From NCBI RefSeq assembly GCF_003182255.1, contig NZ_QGTQ01000004.1, positions 62,001-126,000 of the forward strand: 64,000 nucleotides of DNA. The letters are read 5' to 3'. Each line of letters begins with the position of its first letter. Position 1 is the first letter of the stretch. Below the pieces are notes generated by a model. The model saw only the letters and a program-made list of their open reading frames with translations. It did no database searches and was not told where the DNA came from. Shown here in pieces: positions 1 to 8,780 of the stretch. The stretch comes from Paenibacillus cellulosilyticus (GTDB taxonomy: Bacteria > Bacillota > Bacilli > Paenibacillales > Paenibacillaceae). The position numbers were made by a program, and so were the translations under genes.

Positions 1-315
1 GAGAAGGTCGTCAAATCTGTCGATAACGACAGACAATACCAGAAATTCGCACGCAGCTGGTTGAAGTCGGTCACTGGCTTTGCCCCGCAGCTTAAGTCGG
101 ATGACAGCTGTCTGTATGTGTACCGCGTTCCACTGAATAAGCCGACGAAAGTCAAAGTATCGCAAACCGAGCTGAACGTGCGCGAAGTATTCCTGTTCAA
201 CTGCGCGAATAAACCGCCGCTTCTGCTCGTATTCGATGACCAAAGACGCCCGTATCTGCTCCTGTTCAGCGCTGACATTGCTCCGTTCGTGAAGAAAATC
301 GGTATCCCATCCTAA
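1..315 (+). CDS. Unknown protein, C-terminal part (5' end outside window)
   Basis: The reading frame is open from base 1 and ends with TAA at 313-315, so about 104 residues of the C-terminus are seen. A TTG at 61 is in frame but lies mid-sequence without a ribosome binding site, so the true start is upstream of the window. The piece is basic at first, then alternates hydrophobic strands (FLFNCANKPPLLLVFDD, then RPYLLLFSADIAPF) and ends KKIGIPS. It has no signal peptide or clear membrane segment. I do not recognise the family. A GC-rich hairpin follows the stop. Confidence 0.6.
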   Translation, partial: EKVVKSVDNDRQYQKFARSWLKSVTGFAPQLKSDDSCLYVYRVPLNKPTKVKVSQTELNVREVFLFNCANKPPLLLVFDDQRRPYLLLFSADIAPFVKKIGIPS

Positions 316-367
316 TTGCAAAACTCCGACTCCTTGCATCATGCATGCGGGAGACGGTTTACATATC

Positions 368-392
368 GAGCGGGCGCTGCCCGCTCTTGTGC
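368..392 (+). terminator. Possible terminator after the first gene
   Basis: GAGCGGGC at 368-375 pairs with GCCCGCTC at 379-386 across a 3-base loop. The T-rich tail after it is short and interrupted, so it may be a weak terminator. Confidence 0.45.
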
Positions 393-468
393 TGTTATCC
401 TCATTCTCGACACTCCATACCCATCGTGCTAAAGTATGTTCATCAAATAGGTGGAGTGTGACGCAGCA

Positions 469-1668
469 ATGTCTAAGAATACGAATGCCGTTTCCATTCA
501 ACCCGCGGAGCGGATGAATGGATTGCCGAAGCAGTTCTTCGCGGCACTTGTCGCCAAAGCGAACGCACAGATGGCTAAAGGTCGCGACGTCATCAATTTG
601 GGACAAGGCAATCCCGACCGTCCAACGCCTTCCCATATTGTAGAGTCGCTGAAATCAGCAGCAGACAATCAGCAATACCATCGTTATCCGCCTTTTACGG
701 GTTATCGCTTCCTCAAAGAAGCTGTTGCACAACGTTATGCCGAAGATTATGGTGTTGAGCTGGACCCGGATACAGAAGTTGCGATTCTATTTGGCGGCAA
801 AACGGGCCTCGTCGAAATTAGCCAATGCCTGCTCAATCCCGGCGATGTATGTCTGGTGCCAGATCCTGGCTATCCGGATTACTGGTCAGGCGTGAAAATG
901 GCTGGCGCCGAGATGGCATTCATGCCGCTTCTTGAACGTAACAGCTTTCTGCCAGATTACAGCGCAATTCCTGCGGAAATGGCTGACCAAGCTAAGCTCA
1001 TGTTCATTAATTACCCGAACAACCCAACCGGCGCTGTCGCTGATCTCTCCTTCTACGAGTCGACAGTAACATTTGCCCGTGAACATAATATCGTTATCGC
1101 AAGCGACTTCGCATATGGAGCGATCGGCTTCGATGGCCAGCGCCCCATCAGCTTCCTCCAAGCAGAAGGTGCCAAGGAAGTGGGCATAGAGTTCTACACC
1201 TTATCCAAATCCTACAATATGGCCGGCTGGCGCGTGGGCTTCGCACTTGGAAACAAACAAATTGTTGGCCTCATCAATCTTATTCAAGACCATTATTACT
1301 GCAGTTTATTCGGCGGCATTCAAGAAGCGGCTGCAACAGCTCTTACAGGACCGCAGAATTGCGTGGATGAGCTTCGTTCTGAATATGAGCTGCGGCGAAA
1401 TGCTTTATTCGAGGAACTGGATGCCATCGGCTGGCAAGCCAACAAGTCTGGCGGCTCGTTCTTCTGCTGGCTGCCAGTACCGAAGCCTTACACATCTGCG
1501 CAATTCGCAGATCTTCTATTGGAGCAAGCGGACGTTGTCGTTGCGCCTGGTATTGGATTCGGCGAGAATGGTGAAGGCTATGTTCGACTTGGTCTCCTCG
1601 CCCCTGCTGAGCGGCTCCGTGAAGCGGTTCGCAGAATCGGTGCACTCGGAATTTTCAAACCGAAATAG
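469..1668 (+). CDS. mtnE: PLP-dependent aminotransferase, methionine salvage (MtnE-type)
   Basis: Class I/II pyridoxal-phosphate aminotransferase of about 399 residues. MtnE transfers an amino group to 2-keto-4-methylthiobutyrate, the last step of methionine regeneration from methylthioadenosine. Visible are the GQGNPD region near the start, the NYPNNPTGA substrate/PLP loop near residue 180, the PLP-lysine motif YTLSKSYNMAGWRVGF near residue 245, and a C-terminal GIGFGENGEGYVRLGL strand. I recall close similarity to Bacillus MtnE (YkrV). The ATG at 469 is chosen over an in-frame GTG at 451, which lies inside the likely ribosome site GGTGGAG. The pathway genes mtnW, mtnX and mtnB follow only after proBAC, which supports the assignment. 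Substrate assignment is by similarity; a related broad-specificity transaminase is the alternative. Confidence 0.85.
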   Translation: MSKNTNAVSIQPAERMNGLPKQFFAALVAKANAQMAKGRDVINLGQGNPDRPTPSHIVESLKSAADNQQYHRYPPFTGYRFLKEAVAQRYAEDYGVELDPDTEVAILFGGKTGLVEISQCLLNPGDVCLVPDPGYPDYWSGVKMAGAEMAFMPLLERNSFLPDYSAIPAEMADQAKLMFINYPNNPTGAVADLSFYESTVTFAREHNIVIASDFAYGAIGFDGQRPISFLQAEGAKEVGIEFYTLSKSYNMAGWRVGFALGNKQIVGLINLIQDHYYCSLFGGIQEAAATALTGPQNCVDELRSEYELRRNALFEELDAIGWQANKSGGSFFCWLPVPKPYTSAQFADLLLEQADVVVAPGIGFGENGEGYVRLGLLAPAERLREAVRRIGALGIFKPK

Positions 1669-1739
1669 TTGAGTGTATCAAGCGTAAACTGGGGGCTTGC
1701 CTTTCTTTACACACGACTCCCAATCATGTTATGCTGATA

Positions 1740-2040
1740 TCAATCGAAAATACGGAACGTAATGACGGGACCAGTAGGCCATAATAGCACCGCGAGCAGA
1801 GAGTAAATTCCGATAGGCTGTGAGAATTTACCGCGGATCTTGGCTGAACCCTACCCCTGAACGGCCGGCGATAAGCCGGACAGCGCCTTCTGTTATAAGG
1901 CACGAGCGGGATGGCCCCGCAGCGATTCGTTTGCTCATGATTTGAGCGCTGAACTTGCTGCACAAGCCGTCAACAAAGGTGGTACCGCGGAAGCACAGAC
2001 TTTCGTCCTTTATTTAAGGATGAAAGTCTTTTTGTTTTTC
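1740..2040 (+). promoter_or_regulatory. T-box leader, proline-specific, upstream of proBAC-mtnWXB
   Basis: The conserved T-box sequence AAAGGTGGTACCGCGG is at about 1975-1990. Stem I has the AGTA motif at 1773-1776, a helix GGCCA (1777-1781) with TGGCT (1841-1845), and GAA at 1846-1848. The specifier then reads CCT at 1850-1852, a proline codon, followed by A as expected. The TGGT in the bulge would match a tRNA ending in ACCA. A terminator lies directly after. T-boxes bind uncharged tRNA and then let transcription pass, so proline shortage should switch on proBAC and the mtn genes fused to it. Confidence 0.92.
1997..2039 (+). terminator. T-box intrinsic terminator
   Basis: AGACTTTCGTCCTT (1997-2010) pairs with AAGGATGAAAGTCT (2016-2029) with one G-U pair, then a run of T. 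It is the regulated terminator of the T-box leader. Confidence 0.93.
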
Positions 2041-2115
2041 GTTCTTTTTTCGAGCTCAGCTTAAAGTACGAACTACCTCTTAAATTACATACTATCATTA
2101 CGGGATGGGATCCTT

Positions 2116-3216
2116 ATGGGAGAATGCATTGTAGTCAAAATCGGCAGTAGCTCGCTTACATCAGATGAAGGCGGCCTGAACCGCAACAAGCTCGATTTCT
2201 TTGTATCCGAGTTATCTTCGCTTAAGAAAGCAGGCTATAGCGTCGTACTCGTCACATCAGGCGCTGTCGCTGCTGGATTCCGGGCACTCGGTTTTACATC
2301 AAGACCGAAACTGCTTCATGAGAAGCAGGCTTCCGCTGCAGTTGGTCAAGCGCTGCTTATGCAAGCGTATCAAGAATCATTTGGCCGTGACGGCCATACA
2401 GCTGCACAAATCCTGCTGACGCGGACCGATTTCTCGAACCGCCGACGTATCGAATGTGCATTGATGACGATGGAAGAGCTGCTTCGCCAAGGTGCAATTC
2501 CAGTCATCAATGAGAACGACACGGTCGCTACTGATGAATTGAAGTTCGGCGATAACGATATGATCTCCGCCCTCGTCGCCAATCTGCTGAAGGCGAAGCA
2601 GTTGATCATTCTGACAGACACAGATGGTCTATATACGGCGGATCCGCGCAAAAATAAAGATGCACGCCGCATCGAGCGTGTATCGCAAATTTCCGAGGAT
2701 CTCATGCAGCTTGCAGGCGGCTCCGGCTCCTCTGTGGGAACGGGCGGCATGCGCTCGAAGCTGGAAGCTGCGCGCATCGCAATGCGCGGCGGCGTCCCTG
2801 CCTTCGTGGGCCGCGCGGCTGAGCCTGGCGACATGCGTCTTGCTGTTGACGACATCGGCAAAGGCACTTATTTCGAAACAAAGCTTGGCAACCTGCCCGT
2901 CAAGAAGCAATGGCTCGGCTTCCACTCGATGCCGCTTGGCCGCATTGTTGTCGATGCTGGAGCAGAAGATGCGCTTCGTACAGGTGGCAAGAGCTTATTG
3001 CCGGCAGGCGTTGCCGAGCTGTCCGGTGACTTCCATCATGGTGACGTTGTTGAAGTAACGGGATTAAGCGGCGATACGATCGGCCGAGGCATTGTCAATT
3101 ACGACGCATGGCAGCTGAAGGCAGTAGCCGGCATGAATTCAGATGAGGTGAAACGCCGCATAGAAGTGTCCCGCATCGAGGTCATTCATCGCGACGAATG
3201 GATAACGCTTAAATAG
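2116..3216 (+). CDS. proB: Glutamate 5-kinase
   Basis: Phosphorylates glutamate to gamma-glutamyl phosphate, the first step of proline synthesis. At 366 residues it has the usual two-part form: an amino acid kinase domain (starts VVKIGSSSLT, then TSGAVAAG near residue 50, the NENDTV segment near 135 and LTDTDGLYTADP near 170) followed by a C-terminal PUA domain (roughly 280-360, with VVDAGAEDAL). It is the first gene behind the proline T-box, and 33 bases separate its stop from proA. In this enzyme proline feedback acts on the kinase domain; here transcription is additionally controlled by the T-box. Confidence 0.96.
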   Translation: MGECIVVKIGSSSLTSDEGGLNRNKLDFFVSELSSLKKAGYSVVLVTSGAVAAGFRALGFTSRPKLLHEKQASAAVGQALLMQAYQESFGRDGHTAAQILLTRTDFSNRRRIECALMTMEELLRQGAIPVINENDTVATDELKFGDNDMISALVANLLKAKQLIILTDTDGLYTADPRKNKDARRIERVSQISEDLMQLAGGSGSSVGTGGMRSKLEAARIAMRGGVPAFVGRAAEPGDMRLAVDDIGKGTYFETKLGNLPVKKQWLGFHSMPLGRIVVDAGAEDALRTGGKSLLPAGVAELSGDFHHGDVVEVTGLSGDTIGRGIVNYDAWQLKAVAGMNSDEVKRRIEVSRIEVIHRDEWITLK

Positions 3217-3255
3217 CTTAAAAATCTAAGCAAATGTATTAGGAGGAGAATGGAC

Positions 3256-4521
3256 ATGAGCGAAGTGAACACGATAAGTGAAGTACGTGCGAAAGCACAG
3301 CTAGCCAAAGGTGCAGCATCCGGTATGAACCGTCTCACAACCGCACAAAAGAATGAGGCGCTGCTTGCGATGGCCGATGCATTGCTTCAGGAACAAGCGT
3401 CGATTATGGAAGCGAATGCGCGCGATCTGCAGCGCGGCCGCGAGAACGGAACGAGCGAGTCCCTTCTCGACCGACTGGCGCTGAACAGCTCCCGCATCGA
3501 AGCAATTGCAGAAGGACTGCGTCAAATCGTTGATCTTCCAGATCCAGTTGGCGATCTGCTCGAAACGTTCGACCGTCCGAACGGTATGCATATCGAGAAG
3601 CGCCGTGTCCCACTCGGTGTTATCGGCATGATCTATGAGGCCCGTCCTAACGTAACGGTGGACGCAGCAGGCTTGTGCCTCAAGACAGGCAACGCTGTCG
3701 TACTTCGTGGCGGTTCCGCCGCGCTTGATTCGAATCGCCGAATCGTTGGAGTGCTTCGCGAGGCGATTGCACGTACGGCAATGCCAGTTGAAGCGCTGCA
3801 AATGATTGAGGATTCGAACCGTTCGTCTGTTGACGAAATGTTGAAGCTGAACGGTCTGCTCGATGTCGTCATTCCACGCGGCGGCGCGTCGCTTATTCAG
3901 AACGTCGTTCAAAATGCAACCGTGCCTGTCATCGAGACTGGCGCTGGTATTTGCCATACGTTTGTTGACGAATCCGCAAATGCTGAGATGGCAGCTCGTA
4001 TTGCAGTCAATGCGAAGGCGCAGCGCCCTTCCGTATGTAACTCGATGGAGACGCTGCTCGTTCATAGCAGCTTCGCAGCGAACAGCCTGACTGTAGTAAC
4101 AGATGCGCTGAAAGCAGCGAACGTCGAGCTTCGCGGCTGCGACAGAACGCGCCAGTTAATCGCAGATGCAAAAGCTGTTACGGAGCAAGACTATGCAACA
4201 GAGTACAACGACTACATTCTTAACGTACGTATTGTCGATAGCCTGAATGAAGCGCTGGCCCATATCGCACGCTATGGAACAATGCACTCGGAATGTATCG
4301 TTACAGAGAATAAGGACCATGCAGAACAATTCCTGCAGGATATCGACGCAGCGGCGGTCTATCACAATGTATCCACCCGCTTCACCGACGGCTTCGAATT
4401 CGGATTCGGCGCCGAAATCGGCATCAGTACACAGAAGCTTCATGCTCGCGGACCAATGGGTCTCCCTGCTTTGACTTCGACGAAATATACGATTCGCGGC
4501 AACGGTCAAGTACGCGGATAA
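3256..4521 (+). CDS. proA: Glutamate-5-semialdehyde dehydrogenase
   Basis: Reduces gamma-glutamyl phosphate to glutamate semialdehyde with NADPH. The length, about 421 residues, is normal for the family. Visible motifs are GVIGMIYEARPNVT in the cofactor region, GGASLI, the ETGAGICHTFVD stretch and the catalytic cysteine in QRPSVCNSMETLL. The ribosome site AGGAGGAG at 3241-3248 is 7 bases from the ATG at 3256 but only 1 base from an in-frame ATG at 3250, so 3256 is preferred. Second gene of the T-box operon. Confidence 0.96.
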   Translation: MSEVNTISEVRAKAQLAKGAASGMNRLTTAQKNEALLAMADALLQEQASIMEANARDLQRGRENGTSESLLDRLALNSSRIEAIAEGLRQIVDLPDPVGDLLETFDRPNGMHIEKRRVPLGVIGMIYEARPNVTVDAAGLCLKTGNAVVLRGGSAALDSNRRIVGVLREAIARTAMPVEALQMIEDSNRSSVDEMLKLNGLLDVVIPRGGASLIQNVVQNATVPVIETGAGICHTFVDESANAEMAARIAVNAKAQRPSVCNSMETLLVHSSFAANSLTVVTDALKAANVELRGCDRTRQLIADAKAVTEQDYATEYNDYILNVRIVDSLNEALAHIARYGTMHSECIVTENKDHAEQFLQDIDAAAVYHNVSTRFTDGFEFGFGAEIGISTQKLHARGPMGLPALTSTKYTIRGNGQVRG

Positions 4522-4552
4522 CTTACTAAATAGAAACGGAGGTTTTTCTTCA

Positions 4553-5425
4553 ATGAATACATCTTCCACCCCTACGGCGCTCGGCTCCATGCAATTATGC
4601 TTCTACGGTGCAGGCTCGATGGCAGAAGCCATCGTTCGCGGCCTGATCGGTCAAGGACTTACAGCACCAACAAACATCGGCATGTTGAACCGTCAAAATG
4701 CAGAACGTCTCACTGAGCTAAGCGAGCGCTACGGCGTCGTAACGGCAGGTACCGACGCAGCGAAGCAGGACATGATCCGCAATGCGGATGTGATCTTCCT
4801 CGCGCCGAAACCCAAGGACGCAGCTGGCGTCCTGGAGCAGCTGCGTGATGTCCTCTCCCCTAATCAGCTGATCGTCAGCGTAATTGCAGGTCTGTCGATC
4901 CGTACGATTGAGCAGCTGCTCGGCCGTCCGATGGCCATCGTTCGCACAATGCCGAACACGTCCAGTACGATTGGCCTCGGCGCTACTGGCATTAGCTATT
5001 CAGAATCCGTGACAGCAGAGCAGCGCGCATTGTCCGAAGCAATGTTCCAAGCGGTTGGTTTGACAACCGTTGTAGAAGAACCTCTTCTCGATGTTGTAAC
5101 AGGTGTATCCGGCAGCGGCCCTGCTTACATCTACTACATGATGGAATCGATGATTGCAGCTGGCGTCAAGCTTGGACTGACGGTTGACGCAGCGCGTGAC
5201 TTGACGGTGCAAACGGTACTTGGCGCTGCGGAGATGGTTCGTACAACAGGTGAGCAGCCTGCCGATCTGCGTCGTAAGGTAACGTCGCCGAACGGCACGA
5301 CACAAGCTGCAATCGAGACATTGGATGCCCATGAATTCTCGACGGGTATCGAGCGTGCGGTCGCTCGCGCAGCTGAACGTGCCGGAGAGCTTGGCGCCGA
5401 TATTGAACGGAGCGCATTGAAATGA
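4553..5425 (+). CDS. proC: Pyrroline-5-carboxylate reductase
   Basis: Makes proline from pyrroline-5-carboxylate. It is 290 residues long, with an N-terminal dinucleotide-binding segment (CFYGAGSMAEAIVRGL), the VRTMPNTSSTIG loop and the C-terminal dimerisation region with VSGSGPAYIYYMMESM and KVTSPNGTTQAAI, all typical of ProC. GGAGG lies about 12 bases before the ATG. Its final codons overlap the start of mtnW (ATGA at 5422-5425), which points to translational coupling between proline synthesis and methionine salvage. Confidence 0.96.
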   Translation: MNTSSTPTALGSMQLCFYGAGSMAEAIVRGLIGQGLTAPTNIGMLNRQNAERLTELSERYGVVTAGTDAAKQDMIRNADVIFLAPKPKDAAGVLEQLRDVLSPNQLIVSVIAGLSIRTIEQLLGRPMAIVRTMPNTSSTIGLGATGISYSESVTAEQRALSEAMFQAVGLTTVVEEPLLDVVTGVSGSGPAYIYYMMESMIAAGVKLGLTVDAARDLTVQTVLGAAEMVRTTGEQPADLRRKVTSPNGTTQAAIETLDAHEFSTGIERAVARAAERAGELGADIERSALK

Positions 5426-6654
5426 TCGGATACTGCATCGCAACTTATCGCTGCTATGACGATAAGGCTGATTTTGCAAAGAAAGCACAAAGTATTGCTG
5501 TTGGCTTGACGGTCGGCAGCTGGACTGAACTTCCCGAAGCAAAAAAGGCTGCGATGGAGAAGCATCTTGGGAAGGTGATTTCGGTTGATGTTCATGAGCC
5601 AGTTAACCTGGTTGCTGGAGAGCGATACGCAGACATTCGCATTGCCTATCCGGACGTGAACTTCAGCCGAGATATCCCTGCCCTGCTCGTTACGATCTTC
5701 GGCAAGCTGTCCATGGACGGCAAAGTGAAGCTGATCGATATCGAGGTATCACCCGAGTTCGAATCTGCATTCCCCGGACCACAATTCGGTATGCAGGGCG
5801 TGCGCGACCTCGTCGGCGTACATAATCGACCGCTGCTCATGAGCATTTTCAAATCGGTGATTGGTCATGACCTTACAGGTCTTGAGGAGCAATTCTATCG
5901 CCAAGCGCTCGGCGGTGTCGATCTCGTTAAGGACGATGAAATTCTGTTCGAGAATCCACTCACCCCGCTGGAGAAGCGTGTAGAAACTTGCATGCGCGCT
6001 GCGCGCAAAGCGAAAGAAACGACCGGTCAAGAGCTGCTGTATGCCGTCAACCTGACAGGTCCGACATCGCAATTGAATGCGAATGCACGCCGAGCGATTG
6101 CAGCTGGCGCGAACGCTCTCCTGTTCAATGTATTGGCCTATGGCTTCGATGCTCTGCATGAGTTGAGTGCAGATCCTACGATCCATGTACCCATTGCAGC
6201 GCACCCCGCAATGGCTGGCGCGTTCTATCCCTCACCTTACTATGGCATCTCTGCGAATGTCCTGCTCGGTAAACTCATGCGGCTCGCTGGTGCCGATCTC
6301 GTCCTCTTCCCTTCCCCATACGGCTCGGTCGTCATGCCTAAGGAAGAGAATATGGCCGTTCGCGATGCTTTGCTCGACCCGACTATATCGCTTCGCACAA
6401 GCTTCCCAGTTCCATCGGCTGGCATCCATCCTGGACTCGTACCGCTCATTCTTCGCGACTTCGGCTCCGATGTTATTGTCAATGCAGGCGGCGGCGTTCA
6501 TGGTCATCCGCTTGGTACAGAAGCTGGAGGGCAGGCATTCCGCCAAGCCATCTCAGCTGCACTTGCAGGCCAACCGCTGCGGGAAGCAGCCGTACAGGCT
6601 GGCAATGAAGCTCTCAAAGCTGCTATTGATGCTTGGGGGGTTCGAGAAGCATGA
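5422..6654 (+). CDS. mtnW: 2,3-diketo-5-methylthiopentyl-1-phosphate enolase (RuBisCO-like)
   Basis: A RuBisCO-like protein of 410 residues that enolises 2,3-diketo-5-methylthiopentyl-1-phosphate in the methionine salvage pathway of Bacillus-type bacteria. It has the RuBisCO large-subunit layout: N-terminal domain with the TVGSWTELP segment, then a barrel with GPQFGMQGVRDLVGV, DLVKDDEIL (the metal/lysine region), AHPAMAGAFYPS, and VNAGGGVHGHPLGTEAGGQAFRQA near the C-terminus. Starts in the proC stop (ATGA) and ends in the mtnX start (ATGA), so expression is tied to both neighbours. Confidence 0.94.
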   Translation: MIGYCIATYRCYDDKADFAKKAQSIAVGLTVGSWTELPEAKKAAMEKHLGKVISVDVHEPVNLVAGERYADIRIAYPDVNFSRDIPALLVTIFGKLSMDGKVKLIDIEVSPEFESAFPGPQFGMQGVRDLVGVHNRPLLMSIFKSVIGHDLTGLEEQFYRQALGGVDLVKDDEILFENPLTPLEKRVETCMRAARKAKETTGQELLYAVNLTGPTSQLNANARRAIAAGANALLFNVLAYGFDALHELSADPTIHVPIAAHPAMAGAFYPSPYYGISANVLLGKLMRLAGADLVLFPSPYGSVVMPKEENMAVRDALLDPTISLRTSFPVPSAGIHPGLVPLILRDFGSDVIVNAGGGVHGHPLGTEAGGQAFRQAISAALAGQPLREAAVQAGNEALKAAIDAWGVREA

Positions 6655-7316
6655 AGAAGCGCGTTATTTTTTGCGACTTCGATGGCACCATTACGGTCAA
6701 TGACAACATTATCGCGATCATCAAGCATTTCAATCCGCCTGGCTGGGAACAGATTGCACAGGATGTACTTGCACTGCGCAAGTCCATTCGCCAAGGTGTT
6801 GGCGAGATGTTCCGAATGCTGCCAACCTCGATGAAGGACGAAGTTATTTCGTATGGGATTCATAACGTCCGTATACGCGATGGCTTCTCTGAACTACTTG
6901 CTTACTGCAAGGAGAATAACATCGAGTTCTATGTCACGAGCGGCGGCATCGATTTCTTCGTTTATCCCGTTCTTGCTCCGTTCGGTATCCCTGTCGAACA
7001 TATCTACTGCAACGGCAGTGACTTCAGCGGGGAACGAATCGAGATTACATGGCCGAATCCATGTGATGAGCATTGTATCAATGACTGCGGGATGTGTAAA
7101 ACAACGATTATGCGGAACTTCCCCGCTTCCGAATACAATCGTCTTCTCATTGGGGATAGCGTGACGGACTTTGAAGGTGCGAAGCAAGCCGATCTCGTTT
7201 TCTCCCGCTCGCAGCTGACAGTCAAATGTAAAGAGCTTGGTCTTCTTCATGTCGAGTTCGAGACGTTCCATCATATTGTTGCGTATTTGAACAAAGAAAG
7301 GACGGCCGTACGATGA
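6651..7316 (+). CDS. mtnX: 2-hydroxy-3-keto-5-methylthiopentenyl-1-phosphate phosphatase
   Basis: HAD-superfamily phosphatase of 221 residues acting after MtnW to release the acireductone precursor. The catalytic DxD motif is CDFDGTIT at residues 7-14, motif II is the VTSGG near residue 86, and motif III/IV is the LLIGDSVTDFEGAKQADLVF stretch. A cysteine-rich NPCDEHCINDCGMCK segment is typical of this subgroup. The start is the ATG at 6651 inside the mtnW stop, not the in-frame TTG at 6633. It overlaps mtnB by ATGA. Confidence 0.93.
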   Translation: MKKRVIFCDFDGTITVNDNIIAIIKHFNPPGWEQIAQDVLALRKSIRQGVGEMFRMLPTSMKDEVISYGIHNVRIRDGFSELLAYCKENNIEFYVTSGGIDFFVYPVLAPFGIPVEHIYCNGSDFSGERIEITWPNPCDEHCINDCGMCKTTIMRNFPASEYNRLLIGDSVTDFEGAKQADLVFSRSQLTVKCKELGLLHVEFETFHHIVAYLNKERTAVR

Positions 7317-7966
7317 CAGCATTCGAGCAATTGACGACGGAAGAGAAACAGCGCGCACTCTCGGAGCTGCGCCATGCGAAGGAGTTGTTCGCTTCGCGCG
7401 GATGGTTTCCAGGAACAAGCGGCAACTTGTCTGTTCGCGTAGGCGAGTTCGATCCATCCTCCTTCCATTTCGCCATTACGGCGAGTGGCAAAGATAAGAC
7501 GGTGAACACACCGGAAGATTTTCTGTTCGTTAATCACGAGGGCAAGCCTAGCGAGCTCACGAAGCTGAAGCCTTCGGCGGAAACGCTCATCCATTGCGAG
7601 ATCTATCGACTGACGGGTGCCGACGCTATTTTTCATACCCATAGCGTGTTCAATAACGTCATCTCCGAGTACTACTGGGAGCGCGGTTCCGTTCCGGTGG
7701 ACGGCGTAGAGCTGATCAAGGGACTTTGCAACTGGAAAGAGGAAGCACATATCGATATTCCGATCGTGCCGAACTACGGAGACATTCCTCGCATCGTCCC
7801 AGAGGTTACGGCAAAGCTGCAAGAAGGGGTACCTGGCATATTGCTGCGCAAACATGGGATCTATGCATGGGGTGCAAATTCGTTCGAGGCGAAGCGGCAT
7901 CTGGAGTCATTCGAGTTTCTGTTTGAATATGTGTATCGACTGGAACTGCTCAGAAAAGGGCAGTGA
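7313..7966 (+). CDS. mtnB: Methylthioribulose-1-phosphate dehydratase
   Basis: Class II aldolase/adducin-family enzyme of 217 residues that dehydrates methylthioribulose-1-phosphate. The fold is shown by WFPGTSGNLSVRVG near residue 30, the zinc ligands in IFHTHSVFNN near residue 106, and LLRKHGIYAWG near residue 175. It is the last gene of the operon, followed by a strong terminator. The acireductone dioxygenase gene mtnD, which follows mtnB in B. subtilis, is not here, nor are mtnK and mtnA; they must lie elsewhere if the pathway is complete. Confidence 0.94.
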   Translation: MTAFEQLTTEEKQRALSELRHAKELFASRGWFPGTSGNLSVRVGEFDPSSFHFAITASGKDKTVNTPEDFLFVNHEGKPSELTKLKPSAETLIHCEIYRLTGADAIFHTHSVFNNVISEYYWERGSVPVDGVELIKGLCNWKEEAHIDIPIVPNYGDIPRIVPEVTAKLQEGVPGILLRKHGIYAWGANSFEAKRHLESFEFLFEYVYRLELLRKGQ

Positions 7967-8000
7967 TTAGCAGCTAATTCATAAGACTGAACATATACAA

Positions 8001-8044
8001 AAACGACCTTCATTCATCCGATCGATGAATGTAAGGTCGTTTTT
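8001..8044. terminator. Bidirectional terminator between mtnB and fur
   Basis: ACGACCTTCATTCATC (8003-8018) pairs with GATGAATG-T-AAGGTCGT (8024-8040) with one bulged base. A run of A before it and T after it let it serve mtnB (plus) and fur (minus). Confidence 0.92.
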
Positions 8045-8056
8045 CTATTAAAAGCG

Positions 8057-8545
8057 TTAGGCTGTCGCCGAAACCGCTTTGTTCTGACGTTTGCATTCTT
8101 TGTTCCGGCAATGACTAAAGTGCCCCGTGAAATCGAGTCGATGGTCCGTTACACGGAATCCATATTCGCGCAGCAGCTTCTCTTCCAGTTCAAGCAGCCA
8201 GTCATCCTTAATTTCTTTCAACATGCCGCAGGTGTGGCAGATCAAATGGTGATGCATATGCTCATGATCTTCGCTGCGCAGGTCGAACCTGGCACTGCCG
8301 TCTCCGAAGTTCATCTTCTCCACGATATGCAGCTCCGTAAGCAGCTCCAATGTCCGATAGACCGTTGCAAGTCCGATCTCCGGATAGCGAGCCTTTACAA
8401 GCATAAACACTTCCTCTGCACTCAAATGATCTTGTTCATTCTCGAGCAGAACGCGAAGCGTAATTTCACGCTGCACCGTAAGCTTATAGCCTTTGGCGGT
8501 CATCTGCCGATTTATTTTTTCGATTTCTGCTTCTATAGCCAGCAT
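8057..8545 (-). CDS. fur: Ferric uptake regulator Fur
   Basis: Iron-responsive repressor of about 162 residues. The N-terminal winged helix contains YKLTVQREITLRVLLENE and EIGLATVYRTLELLTEL, nearly the Bacillus Fur recognition helix. The C-terminal half holds the metal site HHHLICHTCG and a second cysteine pair, CRNKEC, for structural zinc. The inner ATG (8545), about 10 bases after AAGGG, is preferred over an ATG at 8572. The overall match is to Fur rather than PerR or Zur, judged by recall of B. subtilis Fur. In B. subtilis fur is repressed by PerR, and a PerR-like box lies upstream at 8781. Confidence 0.88.
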   Translation of the reverse strand: MLAIEAEIEKINRQMTAKGYKLTVQREITLRVLLENEQDHLSAEEVFMLVKARYPEIGLATVYRTLELLTELHIVEKMNFGDGSARFDLRSEDHEHMHHHLICHTCGMLKEIKDDWLLELEEKLLREYGFRVTDHRLDFTGHFSHCRNKECKRQNKAVSATA

Positions 8546-8603
8546 ACCGACACACCCTTTCCACCTTCTCATTGTCCGAAATGAAAAAGTTTACTTTTAG
8601 AGG

Positions 8604-8776
8604 TTATTCAAAAAGCCCGCTTTTGATCACGAAGCATCACATGAAGTGTGCTCGACGTCGAATCTTGGATGAAGCTGTGACTTCCGGTTCTCACGTAGCA
8701 CTTCACTACGCTCCGATCCTCATTCCCCGCTTGATCCAACCTTCTCGGTGCTGAAAACCGAACTTTTTGAAACGTT
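8604..8776. repeat. Palindromic, MITE-like intergenic element upstream of fur
   Basis: The ends are imperfect inverted repeats. The left end begins TTCAAAAAGCCCGCTTTTGA (from 8608). The reverse complement of the right end begins TTCAAAAAGTTCGGTTTTCA (to about 8772). GTTA stands just outside each. The interior has no convincing gene. Size and structure suggest a small non-autonomous mobile repeat or dispersed palindrome; copy number cannot be seen here. Confidence 0.6.
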
Positions 8777-8780
8777 AACT

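Noticed and set aside
451-468. GTG start for mtnE at 451
   Set aside because: It lies inside the GGTGGAG ribosome site, and the residues it adds do not resemble the family; ATG at 469 fits.
469-2040. SAM (S-box) riboswitch before mtnE or the mtn genes
   Set aside because: The leader at 1740-2040 has T-box, not S-box, signatures, and the gap before mtnE is too short and lacks the conserved core.
8572-8754. 60-codon ORF upstream of fur
   Set aside because: It lies inside the palindromic repeat and has no ribosome site; the repeat explains its open frame.
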